From: Buxus sempervirens
Lineage: Eukaryota; Streptophyta; Magnoliopsida; Buxales; Buxaceae
Assembly (NCBI GenBank): GCA_947561395.2
Contig: OX387192.1
Location: 34,927,520-34,991,519 of the forward strand
Reading direction: 5' to 3'
DNA: 64,000 nt
Shown: in pieces, positions 36,443-48,088 of the stretch
How the letters are laid out: each line of letters opens with the position of its first letter
Numbering within the stretch: position 1 is the stretch's first letter
Notes under the pieces: generated by a model
Database searches by the model: none
Told to the model about the DNA's origin: nothing
Seen by the model: only the letters and a program-made list of their open reading frames with translations
Position numbers and translations under genes: made by a program

Positions 36443-39400
36443 ATGGCGTTTTTGTTTCAGAAATTTCAAGAGGTAGCTCTCCCTTTCTCGCTGTCGCAAC
36501 TCCCACGCACAGCACAGACACATTGTTATTTTCCTTATCGTCTGAACCTTTACTAACTATATCATGCATTACGGATTTGATATCTCGAAGATCTCTTTAG
36601 GGGTGTTCTTGAATTTTTTTTTTTACTTTTTTGTTGTCTCCATCGGTTACGACTCGTCGATTTTGATTGGCTTTAGGATAATCGGCAATGTCAGATGAAT
36701 CGTTAAGTTACTGGCCTATCGCATAATAACTGTTTGAAGAAATGTGTGTGTTGTTCGAAGAAATGTGTGTGTGCGCGCGCGCGCAGCTGACGTTTAATAC
36801 TTTGAACTAAGGGCGCTAAGTCGTCTGTTATTCCATCCACTGCCAGCCTGTTCAGTTGTGCATGCAGTGGTTGACCTACAGGAATGCTTATCAGGGGGCA
36901 GAATGAAAAAAAAAATTTAGCAGTAAGGTCATGGAGATGGTGCAAATATTACTAGTGTGATGCTTCATAATGTTCTAATGTGTTCTGTTTTGAAGTTTGC
37001 TCTCACACACCACCGGCTAGTCCACTTGTACATGAGAGTAGTTAACTCTCATGGAAGGCTACACCCATAATGGGGAAGGAGTTTATATGTGGCCTATGTA
37101 GGGAAATTGTGTCAGTTTTCCAAGCTCTACTGCTGTTTTGATTTGGGACTCCTTTCACTTCATGCTGCTTGTCAGTCTATCAGTGACCTGGTTCCAGCCG
37201 TTGTATGCATTTATCAACTTTATTTATTCATTTTTAATGATGATTTCCATGGTTAACTTCCATGGAATACTTATGCTGTTAAGTGTTGCACTCATGTCAA
37301 GAGTTTTTGACCTACAATTTAATGATTCCATCCGGAATTGTTCTGTGCCAAAAACTGGTACTATCGATAATCCTCATTTTTTCTAATCATTTTCTTAGTG
37401 ATAGCGCTAATTTTTCTATCAAAGGCACTTTGTGGCATGAGAGGTTTTCAAGGTGGAAGTTGTGGAACCTAGGTCAATAGAGAGTGCAGATCGAGAATGA
37501 AAGCAAGATCAAGACAATGAGAGTATCAAAGTTTAGAATTTACTTAGTGGAGGAGTGCCTCTAAATCACCATATGTGAGTGTGTCTAGGATAGCCTTTCA
37601 GGATGGAAATAGTGTAACCTAAATCACCAACTGGGACTGCACCTGCTCTCAAAGTATGAATTAGCTTTATGAGCTCTAGTGGGTGGAACACTTCAGCTAT
37701 TAACTTCCCTACTGCGCTCTGCATCTGTGCCCAATGTTGAAAAGAAACTTTTGGGTTTCTGTATTCTAATCATTTTGTGTGCTTCTTTACGAAGAAATTA
37801 TGTTTGCTAACTGTATGTGCAGGCTGTTAAAACTCTTGCAAAGAGTCCAATGTTTTCCAGAGATCCTAGGCACCTTCAGTTTGAAGCAGACATGAATCGG
37901 CTCTTTCTTTATACAAGGTAGGTATTAGTTTCTTAATGAAGTTATATGCTGATTTGTTGCTATGCACTTGTGTCAGGAGCAACTACACGAAGCTCAATAG
38001 GAGCATTGTTGATGCTGTTGCTTCCAAGGTCAAAGTATAACAGAAAAAATGGAAAGCTGTTGGTGATTGTCAGTTCTAAAGGCTATCAGAGAAGAAACAA
38101 AAGAAAAAAAAAATTATGGCATCTATATTCGTCATTTGATGGATTTTGAGCATGTTTTATGAATCTATAGAATATTGAGCATTATGAACTTAAATTCTCA
38201 CTTCTCCATTGAATATTAGACCTGGGACATAATTATGGCATCTATATTCGTCATTTGATGGTTTTTTTTTTTAAGAAGATCTTGTGGACCAGAAGTCTAT
38301 GTGTCAATATGTTATATTAGATCTAATTTCAGCATTCATCTATTGTACACAAAATGGGTGTGTTTTTGTTTGTATTAGTTATGTTCATAGTATGTGTTTG
38401 TATACTATGAAATAGTTGCTTTTTCTCATGATTAATACTAATTTTCAGCTACAATCGTTTGGGAAAGGATGCCAGTGAGGCAGATGCAGAGGAGGTCATT
38501 GACATGGCTGGCAAAGCCTCCCTTGCTGATCAGAAGAGGCAAGTGCAAGAAAACATTCATTCTCAAATCAAGACCTTATGCATGTTGTTCGATGAGATTC
38601 TACTTCCTGATAACAAGAGTCAACATGAGCAGTTGACTTCTTCTCAACAAAAAAGTGCTACTTCTCAACGCAGTGGCCTTAGTTTTGCTGTTGGTAAAAG
38701 CGGCCCACCTAATGACTGTTCTGGTGAGTATTTGTGTATAACCTTGTTAATATAGGTTTAGTAAACTCAAACAAAACAGGATTATTATGACGGAAAATTT
38801 GCACGTGGCACACACAGTAGGAGTTCATGATTCACTAGTCCAGCTTCTCCATTTTTCCCCCAACCAAAGGCTGTTGATCAGTTTAAAAGGTGATCAGAAT
38901 GGATTATGGACTAATATTTCCAGTATCCATTTTTGCCTTGAACATTTATGAGAATTTATTTTCATTTCTTGTTCTTGTTCATATTTTTATTCTTATTCTT
39001 ATTCCTGATTGTTCTATAGAGACAATAAATTTCTTAGAATCATCTGAAGAGGTTATCTGCATTAATGATGATTGAGTATATATGAAGCAAAGCAAGTGGG
39101 TGGCCACTGTAGATCTGATTACAACAAATGGAAGCTTGGTAAAAAGGTTCTTTGATCATCAAATTTTCTAAGAAATTAAAGCAGTCAACTTCAGAGTGCA
39201 ATCCATCTGCGTCATTTTTTTCCCTTTTTTTTTTCTTTTTATATGTGATTGAAATTTGAAAGCTAATTTTATGATTGTTGTATCAATTTTTAGTCTTAAA
39301 ATGACGTCAGAAGGCTTTCAGCATTAGGGACCTGATTTAAGGATACTTTAGTCATTTATTTTCCTATGATTTTTACATTATATGGTCTATAGTAACAGTA

Positions 39401-42400
39401 ATTTCACCCTTCTGTTAATGGCATTATTTGAGTGACAGTCCAGTGCTTTAAATCATAGTTACTGATTACTAAGAAGAGCAGGTTCTGCCAAACTTTAGGT
39501 CATTTTGTTCATTTCCCCAATTTCTATTAAGACTTTGAAAAAGGAGGATTTGGTCATTAATACAAATTCAGTTCTTGATTTGCCATCATCAAAAGTGATG
39601 CGGAAATTGATCAATTACTTGAAGTTATGGTTGAAAAATGTTTGGTACATGAATTTTGAGTTAGTCCTGAAACCATATTTTATAGATGTGATGGAGTTAT
39701 ATAGGACTGGCAAAATGGAATGATAATAGTCTTTTGAGCAATACTATGGGTGTCTTATTCTTATTTTTACTAGATTGAAACGTTGCAAGATACACAGTTG
39801 AGCAGCCTGAGCTTGAGTTTTTTTTATTCTTTTACCCATTTGGTCAGCTGTTGTTTATTTATTTATAGTCTTTCTTAACTAATACCATTGTAAGAAGATT
39901 TTTCATATTTGAATGAAAAAATGTCTAATTGCTTTTTTTTCCTTGTTACCTATCTATTATTTTAATTTTTACTGGATTCCCATTTAATATTTTTCTTTTA
40001 ACGTAGGCTTTGAGAGGTATTTTCCACCCTGCACTTCTCCAAGGTTTAAATACTTATATCACTAGATACATCATCACCTGGGGAAAGGAGATAAATTGCT
40101 TGATATACTGAGGAAAATGCGCAAGATTATACCAGTGGATTTATATCCCCTACTAGGGAAAGGGGACATATCACTAGATATATTGAGGGATATATGGATA
40201 TTTACAATCATTCACTTCTCCATTATGCTTGTGACATTAGTAAATACAAAAGTAGTCTTCATATAGACATATCTTCCAGGGTTTGATGAATTGCTCACTA
40301 GTCAATACCTACTGCAATGTAATATAATGTGACCAATACTTTTTCCATGAACAGGTTAGATGGGTGAGATAAAGGCCAAAAATAACCTGGATGCAATTAG
40401 TTAGCAAGGATTTAGATGCTCATGATCTGACTGAAGATTTAGTCTTTGATATATTGGGATAGAGAAATGGGAATCATGTTGCCATATGTAGAATTTTATT
40501 GTTATTTTGTTTCATTCTATATAATTTTATGGTAGAACTATTAGGTTTCCGTGTAAGAATTGAGCATGCATGTCTTATTAATCTTCTAATACAGTTCTGA
40601 TTATGATCGGCTAGACGTCAAGAAAATTTCAATAACTTGAGGGCTGGGAAACTTATCCAGCTTCTACAGATTAGATTAAATTTGGCACTAATACCCCTTT
40701 CACTAATGTATCCTATCTTTTTAGACTAATTTGCAGCTCAAAAAATAGATTATTGCAAGATATAGAAACACTGTTTATCTCCATCAGGATATCGTAAAAA
40801 TCCCTCAAAAGTAGTTAAATAATTCATAGACAAATTGTATGTTTGTGATCCCCTTTAGTGACAAAATTACTTCCACAATTTCAAAAGTAAACATTCTTTC
40901 ACCAGCCTTTAACCTTTCACCTTCCACATTTAAAAAGACTAAGATGCCCCTACAGTAATATCTTCCTCAGTGGAATAAAATCCCTATGAACTAAAATTCC
41001 TTTATACCCCTAAGCTTAAACCTTTTTATGCCATGGTATATTGAAGGGAATTTGTCCCACTCATAAAGAAAGTGTATGATGAGGAGCATTCATTTAGATG
41101 TTAGAAGTTGTTTGTGTCGGGAGGGTTTTAGGATATATTTTTGTTAAAGAAGAAGTCAATTGATATACAAATTAGTCAATGGGTTTCTTTTCTAGATATT
41201 TAGAAATTTCCTCTTTTCCTAGACTCACTTTGACATGTCAAATGGTCCTTTCTGAAATCATATTATTTGTTTTTTGTTTTTGTTTTCCCTTTTTGTCACC
41301 ACTTTTTGCATAACCAACTTGGTTGGAGGATTCACGTAATTGAATATCAGAACTTGTGCTCTGTAACACATAGCATGCTTGGAATTACTACGTAATTTAC
41401 TGCCCATTTCTTAAACCCTCACTAGGGGATGAAAATCTTTTACTGTTATTGTTTTCACTTATTATCTTTATTCCCAGTGCCACCAGAAAAGTGATCGTAT
41501 TATTTTACGAAGCTAATTTATAATGTATTTGAAAACAATTGTCATATTCTTAATTTCTTACCAGAAAAAGGATTCCTTTCCAAATCAGTAAATGAATATA
41601 ATTTTTTTCTATATTGATCGAGTGCATGCGTCTTCCGAATGACCAATCTTCCTCTTACAAGGGTAGCTGGTGTACACCCATAGCGTAAGGTTGTACAGTT
41701 GTTAACTTTTGTTTGTGCACAACATGTGTAGAAGTTAGTCAGTAGGATTTCAATATCAGAATGACATATTTTGTTATTAGAATCTGACTTTTGATTTTCA
41801 GCACAGCTGTACCCGAGACAAGGCCATTATCACGTGCTGAACTCTCACAGGGTTTGAAAGATCATATAGGTTACACCCTTGATGTCAAACAATCTCAAAT
41901 TCCCCACAAGGAAGCTGGCCAAGGTTTATTCTTAAATGGTGAAGCTGATGTTGGAGCTGTGGTGGCCTTTTATCCTGGTGTAGTTTACTCACCTGCTTAT
42001 TATCGGTATATTCCTGGGTACCCAAGGGTTGATGCACACAACCCTTACTTGATCACAAGATATGATGGGACTGTGATCAATGCTCAGCCTTGGGGTACTG
42101 GTGATGACACCCGTGAAGTATGGGATGGGTTCACCGTTCATGAATTTGCCCCCAATGCATGTGCAGAAATTGATAAAGGTTCAGATCGATTTTGGAAAAT
42201 GCTTAGTAAACCTTTGAAGGGCCGCCAAGGAGTAATTGGTAGAGAGGTGTTAGAACGCCGGAGCCCTCTAGCCTTGGGCCATTTTGCCAACCACCCGGCA
42301 AAGGGCATGTCTCCAAATGTCATGGTCTGCCCATACGATTTCCCATTGTCAGAGACGGAAATGAGAGCCTATATTCCAAATATATTGTTTGGAGGTGAAG

Positions 42401-42621
42401 AACAAGTGATGATGAAAAGATTTGGCAGCTTTTGGTTTAAATCTGGGAGCTTGAGTGATGGTGGATCAGATGCTCCAGTAATAAAAACTCTGGTTCTGGT
42501 GGCAACTAGAGCACTTTGCAATGAGGAGGTGCTTTTGAACTATAGATTGAGCAACTTAAAGCGCCGGCCTGCCTGGTATATTCCTGTGGATGAAGAGGAA
42601 GATCGAAGGAGGTGGAGTTAG
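36443..42621 (+). CDS. SET-domain protein, SETD9-like
   Basis: Four exons: 36443-36472, 37823-37917, 38449-38723, 41807-42621, in consistent phase, encoding 404 residues. The N-terminal third ([10 protein letters not shown]..., '[22 protein letters not shown]') is helical and resembles the SETD9 N-terminal region. The SET domain follows: [11 protein letters not shown] at about 165-175, 'VAFYPGVVY' at about 186-194, [15 protein letters not shown] at about 291-305 in the place of the usual N-H-S-C-x-P-N motif, and '[14 protein letters not shown]' near the end. SETD9 proteins are a little-studied SET branch; methyltransferase activity and substrate are unknown. The last exon could use CAG at 41801 or CACAG at 41806; only the latter keeps the frame. 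The 10-residue first exon is placed by its clean ATG and donor. Intron 3 (3.1 kb) has a LINE piece. Confidence 0.88.
38112..38261. repeat. 31-bp direct repeat in SETD9-like intron 2
   Basis: An identical 31-base block starting AATTATGGCATCTATATTCG occurs at 38112-38142 and 38231-38261. Confidence 0.9.
40354..40505 (+). mobile_element. LINE 3' fragment in SETD9-like intron 3
   Basis: GGATTTAGATGCTCATGATC and TGACTGAAGATTTAG match the family seen at 14.43-14.46 kb (AGGATTTAGATGCTTATAATTTGACTGAA) and encode the same '[11 protein letters not shown]' block near the C-terminus of plant LINE reverse transcriptases. Degenerate and short. Confidence 0.55.
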
Positions 42622-43490
42622 AAATGATGAACGTATCATTTGTTGGAGAGAGATGATCATGCATTGCAGAGGATCTTGGATGTGGTATTGCATATGCAGT
42701 GAACTGCAAGTCTGCTATGGTAGCGCAACTTAAAATTTTTTTTTCTCCAATCTCTAGATAATGCTTTGCTTAGAATCTGCTGGAACAATGATCACATGGT
42801 GACCGGAAACTACAAAATTTGTAACTGATGAATAATTTTGGTCGTCATATCTTGTAATAGAGTGTAGCTGAGTCTGTAACCAGCAATATGACCAAGGTGT
42901 TCCAATTTTAATACAGTTCATGATTAACTTGTAATATGCACTTGATGAGGCTTGTGCCTTAATGTTACATAGAGTTTTTTCAAACTAGAAACTTCTCAGG
43001 AGTCGTACGCCATACACATCTGAGAGCTAGAGCCAGAGCTACCTGCTTTCAAGGTATAAACTTCTCAGAAGGCCTAAATCATATGGGGCTTATCTTTTTG
43101 AGGGAAAGGCTTTTAATGTTATATGGATTCCTTCACCGTGCAAGGGTGCTTGCCATGCAGTGGATGATAATATCGTAAATCTGTATAAGCCTTGGTGAGA
43201 TGTGTATGTCTTGAAACTTGGTAAGTGAGCTATGCTTGCTTTACAATTAATGTGAACAAATGAAACTATCTAAACAAGCTTTCAAGTTTCAGCTACCTGC
43301 TACAACAGGTAATAACTGTGCCTAAAAAACATTACAATCAATGGAAGTGATGAATACTCTTGCTTGTGGGGCATGCAAGGATTGTGCGCGAGATTAGTTA
43401 CACAAGTAGAGTCAAATCAGATGGTTTAATTCAGGGATTTAGACAGTACAGTTGTAAATCTAATGTTTTGTTCAAGTTAATCTGTACACC
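42622..43490. other. 3' flank of the SETD9-like gene
   Basis: Contains the likely 3' UTR. No gene is recognised. Confidence 0.4.
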
Positions 43491-43499
43491 ATGGCTCCT

Positions 43500-43800
43500 G
43501 ATCAAAGAATGCTAATGTTGCTTTGATAGATAAATGAAAGCCGTTGAGAGATCAAAAAGAATGCTAATGTTCCTTTGATATTTAATGAAAGCCGTTGAGA
43601 GATCAAAGAACACTAATATACACATCGACACCACAAACATTTTCGGTTAATAAAATGAAAGCAAAGATCAAAATCCTTTAGCCTCTGCAACAAATCGAAA
43701 GAGAGATCAAAGAACACTAATATACTCATCGACACCACAAACATTTTTGGTTAATAAAATGGAAGCAGAGAACAAAATCCTTTAGCCTCTGCACCATCGT
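43500..43800. repeat. Two nested tandem duplications between convergent genes
   Basis: A unit of about 55 bp (AAGAATGCTAATGTT..CTTTGATA...AAAGCCGTTGAGAGATCAA) occurs twice from about 43505. It is followed by a unit of about 98 bp (GAGAGATCAAAGAACACTAA...AAAATCCTTTAGCCTCTGCA) that also occurs twice, to about 43795. The copies differ by a few bases. Confidence 0.85.
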
Positions 43801-44242
43801 CATAATCATTTGTAGGATACTGTCATAATATCTTCAGTAATAATACCCAAAAAGAAGATGCTCGTGTAGGGAAGACCAAGTTTTGTATAAAGAAGGAAAA
43901 ATATACATTTAGTCTTGCGCCTGAAAGACACAGTCCTGCAAATGTATTCCATGAAATTCAACAACCTATAAGTGAGAGTACCCAAATGAAACTCACAAAT
44001 CCATTTTGAATTAATGCAAATATCTATTTTCCTGAGTGTTGACAAGCAGGTCAAACTGACTGTAAAATAATGAGACAACTGAGCTATTACAAAAGAATAA
44101 TGGTGTAATTTACAATTCTTACTCATCAGAGTTTCCAAAGATGAGAAAAAGGATAAGGCGAAGGAAGACAAGCAAGATGAAAACGAAGAGGAAAATATAA
44201 ATCCAGAATTGCTATTGACAGTAGTAACATTCCTAAATGTAA

Positions 44243-47200
44243 TCACTCCAGCATAAATTCTTGTATAGACTTGGGACTTGAGAGTATGTCGAAGGGTTTG
44301 TTACCAAGACTGTCTTTAAGAATTGTGATTTGACCTTCTTTGAGAAGTATGTCTTCATCAAGGGTCTCTATTTTCTTCTTCAACGAATTAACCTCAGAAT
44401 TCAATAACATGTTCTTCTCACTGTACTGCTTCACTTCGTCCCACATCAAATCTCTTTCCTCAGAAACTTTTTGCAGTATCCCTCTTGTGACTGTTAATTC
44501 CTTCATATAATCTTGCAGTTCACTTCTGAGCCGATTTATGGTATCATCTTTCTTCAAAACCTGATAATTGCCATCCCAATTCGATCATTAAACAATAATA
44601 GAAATAGGAATAAGATACCATAACATTTTGAAGAACGGTTCCACTTTGATTATAATCACAGTTTCTAACCTTTGATCTGAGAGTTATATTTTACCTATTA
44701 TGCAACACATACATGACTATATATAGTTCCTCACACATGCTTTCTAGTGAAGTTGGTGCAATTAATTGGAGTATCAAATACTAGAAGGGAGAAATTCATG
44801 CTCAATATAACCATGAATGGTTACCAAATCGATGACATACTAGCAAATGTATGCATGATATAATAAACAACTGGAAAACAGTACCGGCCCACGTATAAAA
44901 GTTAGGCCCAATTTATTCCCAGTGAATTTTGATCCAGAAAAAAAAAAAGAAAAATAGATGAATAATACTGCTTGCCCATGCTACTGTCAACAAAATCCAA
45001 AAATATGGACATACGCTTATGCGTGGACATTTTTATACAGACATGAACAACCAAATGTAAAAATCTGTGAGATATATAACTATAAATGAGTATGTATACA
45101 ACATATATGTAGATACTCAATTAGCAGATGTACTGTTACACAATTACATGCTTACCTGAAGTTCAAGATCTCTCATCTTATGGGTTGTGCAGGATAGGGA
45201 ATCTACTGTGCTTTGGATTTTGCATCGAAGGATATCATGACCCCTTATTGCTGTTGCCACTTCAGCCTGCAGTTGCTCAACTTCCAGCTCTTTGGAGCAC
45301 AGCTTTTCTCTCAATATGCTTGTCAGCATAGTTTCTGCCTTGAGCTTAAATAGGATATCATCCTACATAGGAGAAAACAATTAACCCAGAAAAAGATATA
45401 TGAATTAAAAAAAGGAAAGGAAAAAGAAAAGGTCAGCGAAATTAGATACATAAACCAAAGACAAATTACAAATACAGAACCAAGTCAACTATCAGTGGCA
45501 GTTCTAAGAGTTAAGTTTAAGAACTCACTCACCTCTAAGCCCTTATCACTCGACTTTCTTGCTTCACCACCTTCTGTGCATGGGGACTGAGGTTCCAATG
45601 CAACTGGGTTAGACTTTTCATGCAACACTGTAGTTATTGCCTGCAAACTTCTTGTTAGATTTTCAATTCCTCTCCTGAAGCTATCGACTTTCATATCAGA
45701 CTCAACTAAAAAGTAACCATCAAGTCCATTCTGGTTGATGTCTGTAAGATGCTCAGTGCCTGGTTCAAAATCTAGTTGTTGCGCTGTTTTCCCTTTTACA
45801 AATTCTAATAACCTTGAACATAGTCGGGTGCTCTCCTTCAACAATGATAACCCTTGATTTCGTAAACAATCAACACGAGAACAAAGCTCCTGATCTAGCT
45901 TGAAACATAAAGACCCACCATCTTTTCCACTGCCTTTCAGACGGTTCAATAGATTAATGTTCTCGTGACGAAGAGACTCAACATCAAGCCTATAAGACTC
46001 CACCTCCTTTCTTAAAACTTGCTCCACCGATGTCAATCTTACTTGCTCCATTTGCAATTTACAGACATGATTATCAAATTTCTCCAAAGACTGCTTTTTG
46101 TCAATTTCTTCACTAAGTCCTTGTTGCAATCCATTGATTGTCTTCTCTTGTTCGCTGCAGGTTCTTTGTAATCTAGTAATAATTTTTTGAAAATCCTTAT
46201 TTTCCTTCTCTTTCTCTCTGTAGTTTCTTCGGATGCAATCACAATCCGCTTCTGCAACTTTATAACGCTCTTGCAGTTCAGACAGGGTTCTCCGAAGATC
46301 TAGATTCTCTTCTCTTGCTTCTTCTGCCCTTATTGTCAAGTCCTTAAGATGTATCTCTGAATGCGTTATCCTGATTCTGCTTTCTGTCTCCCTACCATTA
46401 AGAGAAGAGACCTCTCTCTGAAGGGAGACATTATGCTCTGCCAGCTCTCTCACCCTTTCCCTTAGCCTCTGCTCTTCTGATTGGTACTTCTCAAGCTTGA
46501 ATGACCAATCGCTTGATCTTCTATCTAACTCCTTCTCCAATCCTGACTGCAATTCGTTCTTCTCCTTTTCCAGACGCTGAGTTCTTGAATCTAGTTCTAC
46601 CTTTGCCAGTCTCAGTGCTTCCTTGGCAGTGGCCCTTTCATTAATTCGACACTGTAATTGGGATGAAATCTCAAAAGCCAAACTTCTCCGCTCTTCAGTG
46701 AGATTTCTAATTGTTAGAAGTAGTGCTGGTACAGTGAATCGACTATCTGGAATAAAGGTCTCCTGCTCCAGCTCATCAGAGAGAAACATTACTCTCTCTT
46801 CCGCTTCCTTAGCTCTTCTGCGTAACTCTGCATCAATATAATCTTCTGTTTGTAATGGATGTAAGACATCAAGACCATCTCCAGGAAATTCAGTTTGTTT
46901 CTCAAAACTGGAGATTTCTTCATTTATGCTTCTATACAAAGGGCCATCTGATACACAACCTTTTTGAGTGACTGCATCTGATTTGGCGTTGGGCTGTGGA
47001 TCTAAGTAATCCTCAAAGATATCTTCAACAGTTGTAGGAGTGTCGGGGTCAAAATCCTGGGACTTCGTTTTTGGCATTAACTGGGAGAGTCTCTCAACCA
47101 CATTCTTTGCAAGTTCTCGTGGAGACTCATGCCAAAATTCGTTTCTTGTGATGTCACTGGATGATGGGCAAAGATGGGCGCCTCTCATTTCTCTAAATGA

Positions 47201-48088
47201 ATGAGATATTGGCCTCTCCTTACTATTGCCTGTTGGTGATGGTGGTGCAGTAGACTGAACTCGAGGTGGCCGCCAACCAACTCCATTTACATTGTTTGAA
47301 GGAATTCTTTGTGACGACTTGTTCTTGGGTCTCAGGTTCCTTTCCTGCTGCTGTTCCCCATCAATGTATAGGTCTAGGGTCTCATTGGGATGAGTCTGTG
47401 GAGACCCACATTGGAGTGGCATTGGAGGAGAGCTGTAAGAAGAGTCACCTGAACAGTTGGGGTAACCCCTGGATGAACTGGCAGAACTAGTCTTCTCTCT
47501 TCGATGGCCCTTCTGATTAGTTGCAGGTCCAACTCTACTTAGCTTCGAACACTTTTCAGGAGTAAGAGTGCGGCAGCTAGAAAAAATCACAAGCCCAGGA
47601 AATTAGAGGTTCCAGGAAAAAGGGAAAGATAAAAACAACCACAATGGAAATGACATGTATAGCAATAAATAGAGCTTTGAGATAAGACTGGATTGTCAGC
47701 CATGCATTCTCAAAAGTTAGCTACCCAGAAGACCTTACCAAGCTGGATAATCAGATTCCTGAGGTGGAACGCAATTGCCACTAGAAGGAGAACTGCTCTG
47801 ATCATTCAAACAAGTTAGATTCCTTTCCCCAAGCCCACAGCTGTGAACAGAGGCCGATGAGAATGAGAGACTTCTTCTAAGAACTGAACCTGTCCCAGAG
47901 GCCTGGATTTCAGAGAGTTGTTTTCGCGATTTCAATAACTTGTCCTTGGGGTTATGAGAGTTGTTCTCAACCTTGTCATTGAGTTGATTGCTGGCATCCC
48001 AATAAACCTTCTCATGTGTTGATGATGGAGGAATAGAGTTGCTGTTTCCACTGCTTGATGAAGATCTGAAAAAGAATAGCTTTCTCAT
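44243..48088 (-). CDS. Long coiled-coil protein (CAP-Gly-linker/DUF7653-like), role unknown
   Basis: Four coding exons: 48088-47739, 47576-45533, 45362-45156, 44560-44243, joined in phase, encoding 972 residues. The start MRKLFFFRSSSSSGNSN is followed by about 330 residues rich in S, P and N, predicted disordered, with 'ELAKNVVERLSQLMPK' and 'TTVEDIFEDYLDPQ' blocks. From about residue 365 to the C-terminus the sequence is heptad-like, rich in E, K, L, Q and R, indicating long coiled coils. It resembles the plant group annotated as CAP-Gly domain linker-like or DUF7653 proteins (Arabidopsis At2g39300/At3g55060, from memory), whose function is unsettled; it has no kinase, motor or CAP-Gly domain. 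The upstream in-frame codons to 48178 are probably leader. 5' UTR introns are likely, with donors near 50318 and 50020. Confidence 0.83.

Noticed and set aside
43806..44246. 146-codon minus-strand frame after the coiled-coil gene
   Set aside because: Lies in the 3' UTR and reads as low-complexity S/F/L; the only interesting frame there is the shifted hydrophobic one listed as a finding.
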